From NCBI GenBank assembly GCA_964427955.1, contig CAYRWY010000002.1, positions 1 through 55,701 on the forward strand: 55,701 bases of DNA, given 5' to 3'. The translations under genes were made by a program, and so were the position numbers. Origin of the DNA: JACRBK01 sp964427955. Its GTDB lineage: Bacteria; Chloroflexota; Anaerolineae; Aggregatilineales; Aggregatilineaceae. The first letter of the stretch is position 1. Each line of letters opens with the position of its first letter. Positions 50,341 to 55,701 of the stretch are shown piece after piece. Under the pieces are notes generated by a model. It saw only the letters and a program-made list of their open reading frames with translations, was not told where the DNA came from and made no database searches.

Positions 50341-51507
50341 TCAGTAAGTACAGTGGTGGGCCTCGTCCACAAACGCTTCAATCAATGGGATGTCGGCGTC
50401 GAAGAAATGATCTGATGGACAGAGAATATACCCCCCATTGCCGCCCGCCGCATCAAAGCAGCGGCGCACTTCCGCGCGAGTTTCTTCCGGGGTGCAGCCT
50501 ACAAAGTAATGGAATTGATCGAACCCGCCGATCATACAGACTTTGTCGCCGATGCGCCGTTTCGCTTCGGCCAGGTCCACGTCGGCCCCCATGCCGGGCG
50601 GGGTGAAGGTCTCCATCGCGTCCGGGCCCATCGCGGCGACCAGTTCGAGGATCGGCATCATGCCGCCGCAGGTGTGGTAGACGATGCGCTGGCCCGCCGC
50701 ATGGGCGGTAGCGATCAGCTCGGTATCATAGGGCGCTACGAATTTTTCAAACAGCTTGGGAGAGATCACGGTCGAGGAGGCCGAACCGCCGCCCAACTCG
50801 TGCAGATCGAAGTGCGCGCCCTTGAGCGATTCGATGTAAATCTTCTTGCGGCGCTGCAAAATTTTCAGCAGTTCGTGCACCCACTCCGGATCGTCGTAGG
50901 TGGCGAAAATCAGGTCTTCCATTTTCATGATGCACGCGGCATCCTGCCAGGTGCCCGGCTGGCCGAACACGTCGAAGCAGCAGATGTGGCCGCGCACCAG
51001 ACCGCGGTCGCCAAATTCCTCGACCGTCCGGTTGACCGCGTCCACATCGCAGCGCGGAGCCGTCATGAACTCGCCCAGCAGATCGATATCGCTTTTGTTC
51101 TTGATGAGATACTCGACCACCCAGGAGGTATAGGCGTTCGACTGGAGGACCATCGACAGCTCACCCTTGGGCGTGACAAATCGATAGCGCACGGTCTTGT
51201 AGGTCGGGTCGGGCAGCGGCTCCTCGTAGACCCGCCAGTCATCCGTCGCGATGCGCCGGGATTCCAGGAAGCCGATCTCGCCTTGCAGCGGGTCGAAATA
51301 TTCTTTCGGGGACGGTCCGGGCTTATGCGGGACCGTCCAGGTAATCGGATCAAAGCCAAACCGGTCGAAAAACTGCTGGATTGGCATTCCGTCCAAATAT
51401 TTGTCCAGAAAGTAGGGCATGACATGGTGGGTCGCCACCGGCAGCCGGTCGGGGATACGCCGGTCCAGCGCCGCCAACATACGCTGTTTCGAAGTCTGCG
51501 TCGCCAT
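50341..51507 (-). CDS. UroD-fold zinc-dependent methyltransferase (MtaA/CmuA family)
   Basis: A 388-residue protein of the uroporphyrinogen decarboxylase superfamily. The zinc ligands of the corrinoid-dependent methyltransferase branch can be read: His278 and Cys280 in YHTCGGM and Cys363 in YILCPSDH. These are absent from true decarboxylases, so heme synthesis is unlikely. The ATG at 51507 follows AAGGA. The corrinoid-protein gene ends 16 bases upstream. The two should form a methyl-transfer pair, taking a methyl group from a methylated substrate onto cobamide or from cobamide to a thiol/folate acceptor. No activator (RamA-like) gene is seen nearby. Confidence 0.88.
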   Translation of the reverse strand: MATQTSKQRMLAALDRRIPDRLPVATHHVMPYFLDKYLDGMPIQQFFDRFGFDPITWTVPHKPGPSPKEYFDPLQGEIGFLESRRIATDDWRVYEEPLPDPTYKTVRYRFVTPKGELSMVLQSNAYTSWVVEYLIKNKSDIDLLGEFMTAPRCDVDAVNRTVEEFGDRGLVRGHICCFDVFGQPGTWQDAACIMKMEDLIFATYDDPEWVHELLKILQRRKKIYIESLKGAHFDLHELGGGSASSTVISPKLFEKFVAPYDTELIATAHAAGQRIVYHTCGGMMPILELVAAMGPDAMETFTPPGMGADVDLAEAKRRIGDKVCMIGGFDQFHYFVGCTPEETRAEVRRCFDAAGGNGGYILCPSDHFFDADIPLIEAFVDEAHHCTY

Positions 51508-51523
51508 ACTATTTTTCCTTGCT

Positions 51524-52156
51524 CTAGAGATGGAGCAGTTCTTTCGTTCTGCGAACGGCGGACGAAGCATCCGGAGCATAACCGTCCGCCCCAATTTCCT
51601 GGGCATAAGCCTGCGTGACCGGCGCGCCGCCCACGATCACCACGGTCTGTCCGCGCAGCCCGGATTGGTTCAACGCCTCGATGGTCGTCTTCATGTTGGG
51701 CATGGTCGTGGTGAGCAGGGCCGAGAGCGCCACCACCCCTGCGCCGCCGCGCACCGCTTCGACGAACTTCTCCGCAGGCACATCGACGCCGAGATCGATG
51801 ATCTCGAAACCAGCGCCTTCGAGCATCATAGCCACCAGGGATTTGCCGATGTCGTGCAGATCGCCCTTGACCGTGCCGATGGCCACGCGCCCGATGGGTT
51901 TGGCGCCGCTTTGTGCCAGCAGGGGCCGCAGCAGTTTCAAGCCCGCCTGCATGGCCCGCGCCGAGATCAGCATTTCGGGGACGAAATACTCGCCTTTTTC
52001 GAAACGATCCCCGACTTCGCTCATGGCCGAGATCAGCGCTTCATTCAGAATCGCATCGGGGGTGATGTGCTCGGCCAGAGCCTGTTCTACCAACTGGGCG
52101 ACCTGCTTGGCCTGACCTTCGATAACACCGTCGCGGATACTTTGCAAGATAGTCAT
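51524..52156 (-). CDS. Corrinoid (cobamide-binding) methyltransferase protein, MtaC/MtbC-like
   Basis: A 210-residue cobamide carrier. The N-terminal helical cap (about 5-85, with VGDRFEKGEYFVPEMLISA) is followed by the Rossmann B12 domain with the lower-ligand motif Asp99-Leu-His101-Asp-Ile-Gly104 in GTVKGDLHDIGKSLV, then VVIVGGAPVTQAYA and IGADGYAPDA. Length and order are standard for MtaC/MtbC/MttC proteins. ATG at 52156 has AGGAG. It heads the operon with UroD-fold methyltransferase, KDG kinase and DUF123 protein, and is divergent from the three-part regulator at 52349. Confidence 0.92.
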   Translation of the reverse strand: MTILQSIRDGVIEGQAKQVAQLVEQALAEHITPDAILNEALISAMSEVGDRFEKGEYFVPEMLISARAMQAGLKLLRPLLAQSGAKPIGRVAIGTVKGDLHDIGKSLVAMMLEGAGFEIIDLGVDVPAEKFVEAVRGGAGVVALSALLTTTMPNMKTTIEALNQSGLRGQTVVIVGGAPVTQAYAQEIGADGYAPDASSAVRRTKELLHL

Positions 52157-52190
52157 ACTCTAAGCTCCTGAAAAAATGTCATTGTTTGTT

Positions 52191-52208
52191 TTTGTTCTTT
52201 TTTGTTCG
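52191..52208. promoter_or_regulatory. TTTGTTC direct repeats upstream of three-part regulator
   Basis: TTTGTTC occurs at 52191-52197 and TTTGTTCG at 52201-52208, a ten-base period. TTTGTTCG is also the half-site of the candidate operators at 5506 and 18921. Confidence 0.4.
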
Positions 52209-52277
52209 CTTGATGTCATTCTCACACGGTTTTGGAGTGCTGTCAAGCAATCTCCCCGTCCGTCAGAGCTGTATTAC

Positions 52278-52306
52278 TTGACAAAAAATCTCATTTGTCT
52301 TACGCT
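52278..52306 (+). promoter_or_regulatory. Candidate promoter of the three-part regulator
   Basis: A consensus TTGACA (52278-52283) is 17 bases from TACGCT (52301-52306), a weak minus-10 box. It is 43 bases upstream of the ATG at 52349. Confidence 0.4.
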
Positions 52307-52348
52307 TCGATCAGAAACGAAAAAAAACACACTTTCCCAAACAACCTT

Positions 52349-54064
52349 ATGCTACTGGCCGAACGAGAAGAAATCATCCTGGCATTGGTGAACGATCATG
52401 GCATCGTCACCGTGCGAGAACTTGCGGAAGCCTGCCAGGTTACGGAAGTTACGATCCGGCGCGATCTCAACAAGCTTGAGGCGCAAAACCTGCTCCGGCG
52501 CACGCATGGCGGGGCGGTCCGCTTCGACAAGGCCCTGGGGGAAGTCCCCTGTGATTACGTCTCGACGGTCGAAGCCGACGATATTCCCGAAGCCCTGATC
52601 CTGGCCCCGGTACAGAATTCCGCGATCCACACCCTGCGCGAGCGGGCGCTGCGGATGCACATCCCCCTGCTGGCGGAATCGAGTGCCTTTCCGGGCGCTA
52701 TCTACCTGGGACCCAACAATTATGACGCGGCGCTGACCCTGGGACGCTGGACCGGCCATTACGCCAAACAGCATTTCGACGGCGCCGCCTACGTGCTCGA
52801 CATCGCCCAGAGTGTCCTGACCAACACGCGCGACCGCAGCCGGGGGTTCCGCGAAGGATTGCAGCAGGTGTTGGACGGCACAGCGCACGTGGTGACGATT
52901 GAAGGCCGCGGACTCTACAACGACGTCTACCAGGTCGCCAGCGACGCGCTGCGCGCCCACCCCGAAATCAACGTCATTTTCGGGATCAACGACGATTCCG
53001 TGTTGGGCGGTCTCCAGGCGTACCTCGATCTCGAACGGGACCCGGAACGCCTGCTGGCGGTCAATGTCGGGTGTGAGGGCAAAACGCTGCTCGACACGCT
53101 GCATCACGGCGGCCCGCTCAAAGCCTGTATCGCCCTGTTCCCGGAGGTCGTCGGGCGGCTCGGTATCGAGGCGGTAATCCGGCTGTGGGCCGGAGAAGAG
53201 GTCGGCACAGAGGTCATCACGCCGCACGCCCTGCTGACGCCGGACAACCTGACCGACTACTATACCCCGCACATGCACGGCTGGAAGCTCAACCTGGCGG
53301 CGGTCGAACACCTGCGGTATACGCACTGGAACACCCCGCTGCCGCAGGCGGCCAACAAGCGGGTCTCCTTCGTCATCCACTACTGCACCCACGAATGGTA
53401 TCAAAGCCTGGCCAAAGCCATGCAGGAGCGCGCCGACCAGGCCGGGGTCCGGCTCTCGGTCGAAGACGTCCAGGATGATCTCCGGGCTGAAATTCGCGAC
53501 CTGCGGCGCTTGATCGGCAAGCTGGCAGCCACCTACGTGACCGACGGCAATACCATCATCCTGGACTCGGGCACGCCGACGACGTATATGGCGCAGTTCT
53601 TGAAGGGCTATCGCGACCTGACCGTCATCACCAATTCGCTGGCGGTCTTTCACGTCCTGGAAGATGAGCCGGACATCCGGGTCATCCTGACCGGCGGGGA
53701 ATTTCACCGCGATTCTGGATCGTTGGTCGGGCGCGGCGGACAGCTTTTCCTGCGCGAAATCCGGGCCGACAAAGCGTTCATCGTAGCCGGCGGCGTATCG
53801 TCCACCTTTGGCGTATCGTCCAGGAATCTCCCCGAAGCGGAGATCCGCCGGGCGATGATCAATGCCGCGCGCGAAGTGGTCGTGCTCGCCGATCACTCGG
53901 TGTTGGGGGTTGATGCCAACAACCGCGTCACCGATCTGGATAAAGTCGACACGTTGATTACGGATACGGGCGCGCTGGCTGCCCTCCGCCTGGAATTCAA
54001 CCAGCGCGGCATCAAAGTGATGGTGGCCGGCCAACTTCTGAACGGGGCTTACCCACAACGCTGA
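52349..54064 (+). CDS. Three-part regulator: DeoR HTH, rearranged sugar-binding domain, DeoRC domain
   Basis: A 571-residue regulator, more than twice DeoR length. Residues 1-57 are a DeoR helix-turn-helix (VTEVTIRRDLNKLEAQNL, then RRTHGGA). Residues about 78-300 resemble a ribose-type sugar-binding protein from its middle on (EALILAPVQNSA, IYLGPNNYDAALTLG, INVIFGINDDSVLGG), lacking the first strand-helix-strand. That missing piece seems to occur later, at about 337-378 (RVSFVIHYCTHEWYQSLAKA). Residues about 385-560 are the DeoRC phosphosugar domain (DGNTIILDSGTPT, DKAFIVAGGVS). The protein thus may sense both a free sugar and a sugar phosphate. No clear ribosome site precedes the ATG. It is 96 bases upstream of an importer gene. 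Confidence 0.85.
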   Translation: MLLAEREEIILALVNDHGIVTVRELAEACQVTEVTIRRDLNKLEAQNLLRRTHGGAVRFDKALGEVPCDYVSTVEADDIPEALILAPVQNSAIHTLRERALRMHIPLLAESSAFPGAIYLGPNNYDAALTLGRWTGHYAKQHFDGAAYVLDIAQSVLTNTRDRSRGFREGLQQVLDGTAHVVTIEGRGLYNDVYQVASDALRAHPEINVIFGINDDSVLGGLQAYLDLERDPERLLAVNVGCEGKTLLDTLHHGGPLKACIALFPEVVGRLGIEAVIRLWAGEEVGTEVITPHALLTPDNLTDYYTPHMHGWKLNLAAVEHLRYTHWNTPLPQAANKRVSFVIHYCTHEWYQSLAKAMQERADQAGVRLSVEDVQDDLRAEIRDLRRLIGKLAATYVTDGNTIILDSGTPTTYMAQFLKGYRDLTVITNSLAVFHVLEDEPDIRVILTGGEFHRDSGSLVGRGGQLFLREIRADKAFIVAGGVSSTFGVSSRNLPEAEIRRAMINAAREVVVLADHSVLGVDANNRVTDLDKVDTLITDTGALAALRLEFNQRGIKVMVAGQLLNGAYPQR

Positions 54065-54160
54065 TGCCAGGAAAGGAGGCGCACTGATCCCACACGCTCG
54101 CCCGCATTGCACACTCTCGTTCGCCCGCAATATTGTTGTGACAAGTGAGGAAAATAAACT

Positions 54161-55408
54161 ATGAAGATCCAAAGGTTGCTCGTTTTGCTCCTGATCGCGG
54201 CGTTGGCTGTCCCGGTGATCTCGCACACCAAGGCCGTCGCTCAAGAAGTCGTGACCCTCGAATTCTGGGACAACCAGCAGACCGAGTCCGGTCTCAGCCA
54301 GTACCAGCAGGCCGCCGTCGACGAATTCGAAGCGTCGCACCCGAACATCAAAATCAACGTCACCACCATCCCCTACGCGGAATATCAAGACCGCCTGACG
54401 ATTGCCGTGCGCGGCGGCACGCCCCCGGATGTTTCGACCGTCGATCAGATCTGGAACTACGGGTTTGCCACCGGCGGCGCGATCATCCCGCTGGATGACT
54501 ACATCGCCCAGTCGGATGTCGTGAAGCAAGACGCTTACTTCCCCGGCGCGTGGAATTCCGCCGCGTTCGAGGGCAAGGTGTGGGGCGTTCCGTTCAACGT
54601 CGATGTATGGCAGTTCACGTTCTACAACAAAGCACTGCTCGAAGCCGCGGGTGTCGATCCGCAGGCGCTGACCACCTGGGAAGGGCTGTTGGACGCCGCC
54701 CCGAAACTGACCAATCGTGACAAGGGTCAGTATGCGGTTGGGTTGGTGGGCCACCTGGGCGAAGACACCGTCGTGATCATGGACTCGTTCATCTATTCGA
54801 ACGGCGGTTCCGTGCTGAACGAAGACGGCACCTGCGCCCTGGATCAGCCCGAAGCGGTGGACGCGCTGAAGTACATGGTCAGCCTGCTGCCCTACGCGCC
54901 CGAAGGCGTGGCGAATGCCTCCACCGGCGACATGCGCGAACTGTTCCTGAATGGCTCGCTGGCGACCGAGTGGTGGCCCGCGCTGGAACAGCCGACCCTG
55001 CAACAAAGCAGCCTGGATTGGGACTTCGTCAACGGCACGGCCCCCGAAGGCAAGACCGCGGTGGGCACCTATGGTGGTTGGAACCTGGTGGTCTACGACC
55101 AGTCCAAGCACCAAGACGAAGCCTGGGAATTCGTCCAGTTCTTGACCAGCCCCGAAGTCAACGGCAAGGTCGTGGACCTGATCCCCGCCAACATCGAAGC
55201 GGCGACTGCCTTCTTGAACGCGAACCGCCTCGGCCCGGATCGTATCCTGGAACACCTGAACAATGCCCGCCCGCGCCCGCTGTCGCCGGAATACCTGCAA
55301 GTTTCGACCATCCAGCAGGAACTGGCGCAGGCCATCTTCACCGGCACCGCCGTTGAAGACGCCGTCCAGACGGCTTGCGAGCAGATCAACGAACTGGCTG
55401 CCGAGTAA
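54161..55408 (+). CDS. Family 1 sugar-binding protein of an ABC importer
   Basis: A 415-residue extracellular solute-binding protein of family 1. The signal peptide (1-28) ends in AVAQ. Family features include FEASHPNIKINVTTIPYAEY near the start and the VWQFTFYNKALLEAAGVDP motif near 150. The ATG follows GTGAGGA. It lies downstream of the three-part regulator on the same strand and upstream of a MalF-type permease that leaves the window. The divergent KDG kinase operon suggests a uronic or methylated acidic sugar as ligand; this is inference from position. Confidence 0.93.
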   Translation: MKIQRLLVLLLIAALAVPVISHTKAVAQEVVTLEFWDNQQTESGLSQYQQAAVDEFEASHPNIKINVTTIPYAEYQDRLTIAVRGGTPPDVSTVDQIWNYGFATGGAIIPLDDYIAQSDVVKQDAYFPGAWNSAAFEGKVWGVPFNVDVWQFTFYNKALLEAAGVDPQALTTWEGLLDAAPKLTNRDKGQYAVGLVGHLGEDTVVIMDSFIYSNGGSVLNEDGTCALDQPEAVDALKYMVSLLPYAPEGVANASTGDMRELFLNGSLATEWWPALEQPTLQQSSLDWDFVNGTAPEGKTAVGTYGGWNLVVYDQSKHQDEAWEFVQFLTSPEVNGKVVDLIPANIEAATAFLNANRLGPDRILEHLNNARPRPLSPEYLQVSTIQQELAQAIFTGTAVEDAVQTACEQINELAAE

Positions 55409-55426
55409 TCCGGTCCTTCACGTACT

Positions 55427-55459
55427 GCTGCCTGCTCAGCCCTGCGCCGGGCAGGCAGC
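55427..55459 (+). terminator. Intercistronic stem-loop after binding-protein gene
   Basis: GCTGCCTGC (55427-55435) and GCAGGCAGC (55451-55459) form a 9-bp stem with a 15-base loop, 18 bases past the binding-protein stop and before the permease start at 55486. Confidence 0.6.
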
Positions 55460-55485
55460 CTTGGTTCTCACACAGACAGGGCGCT

Positions 55486-55701
55486 ATGGTCAGCACCGAT
55501 AATATCACGCCGCTCAACAAGCCCAGCCGCCGCCGCTTCCACGTCAACAGCGACCTCCGGCTGGCTTTGCTGTTCGTCCTTCCGGCAGTGCTGCTGGTCG
55601 GCATCTTGATGTACTACCCGATGGCGCGGGCCTTCAACGAGAGCCTGTATAAAACCCCGAAAACGGCCTGGCTCAACCCGGACGCCAAACAAATTTATGT
55701 A
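55486..55701 (+). CDS. CUT1 sugar ABC transporter permease (MalF-like), N-terminal part
   Basis: The first 72 codons of a permease that continues past the right edge. A polar basic N-terminus (1-24) is followed by a first membrane helix (about 25-43) and then YYPMARAFNESLYK, the typical MalF-family transition where the first helix meets the periplasmic loop. ATG at 55486, after a gap with a stem-loop. It belongs with the binding protein at 54161-55408. Confidence 0.85.
   Translation, partial: MVSTDNITPLNKPSRRRFHVNSDLRLALLFVLPAVLLVGILMYYPMARAFNESLYKTPKTAWLNPDAKQIYV

Noticed and set aside
50341..51507. hemE (uroporphyrinogen decarboxylase) for heme synthesis
   Set aside because: The methyltransferase-type zinc ligands His278, Cys280 and Cys363 are present and the corrinoid protein is the neighbour.
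52352..55300. A 982-codon open frame on the minus strand
   Set aside because: It lies antisense to the three-part regulator and the binding protein, both with strong family motifs. Its composition is the Arg/Gly/Asp/Gln-rich pattern of a high-GC shadow frame, with no domain or ribosome site.

Overview
The window is GC-rich, densely coded chromosomal DNA, almost certainly from a draft (scaffolded) genome of a heterotrophic bacterium. Gene content points to Chloroflexota (Anaerolineae-like): many carbohydrate ABC importers each with a local regulator, Thr/Pro-rich secreted proteins with CARDB-like repeats, GH4 pairs, and DeoR-type DNA-binding domains fused to sugar-binding domains. The taxonomic call is inference from style and content only; no rRNA, tRNA, CRISPR array, insertion sequence or phage gene was seen. 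A 100-N gap flanked by a duplicated 55-bp contig end at 35338-35547 marks an assembly joint.

Layout. 1-1497: start of a family 5 solute-binding protein and a LacI regulator with a palindromic operator. 1696-5223: a CUT1 sugar importer (binding protein, two permeases, no ATPase), divergent from a DeoR regulator, a phosphodiesterase/pyrophosphatase-like enzyme and an MFS carrier (5593-8417). 8407-18560: a long minus-strand operon of a GH4 glycosidase, a complete Opp/Dpp-type importer, a six-heme cytochrome c set between permease and ATPase, and a small membrane protein. 18944-21418: a DeoR-HTH/LacI-sensor hybrid regulator and a second GH4 enzyme. 21591-22883: a secreted GH8 enzyme. 23057-28456: a Yip1/ATPase/CARDB/FtsX-permease system recalling YknW-YknY-YknZ, behind a possible Pho-box promoter. 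28521-39235: a secreted GH144-like beta-glucanase, a LacI regulator, a CUT1 importer, a membrane TPR protein and a GH94 phosphorylase, tied together by three copies of one operator. 39177-42724: an NMT1/SsuA-type importer with an embedded amidase. 42885-43694: an M55 D-aminopeptidase. 43764-48781: a GH65 phosphorylase and a cytosolic beta-helix protein, divergent from a GntR-LacI (AraR-like) regulator. 48786-52156: corrinoid protein, UroD-fold methyltransferase, KDG kinase and a DUF123 protein, divergent from a three-part DeoR regulator and a further importer that runs off the right edge (52349-55701).

Taken together this is a carbohydrate-scavenging region: polymers are cut outside the cell (GH144-like, GH8), oligosaccharides enter by ABC importers, and the cytoplasm splits them by phosphorolysis (GH94, GH65) or NAD-dependent hydrolysis (GH4). 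Each module carries its own regulator next to recognisable operators. The parts most worth attention are the regulator with an apparently permuted sugar-binding domain, the cobamide methyltransferase pair beside a KDG kinase and sugar importer, the multiheme cytochrome inside an oligosaccharide/peptide importer operon, and the GH144/GH94 locus with its three matched operators.
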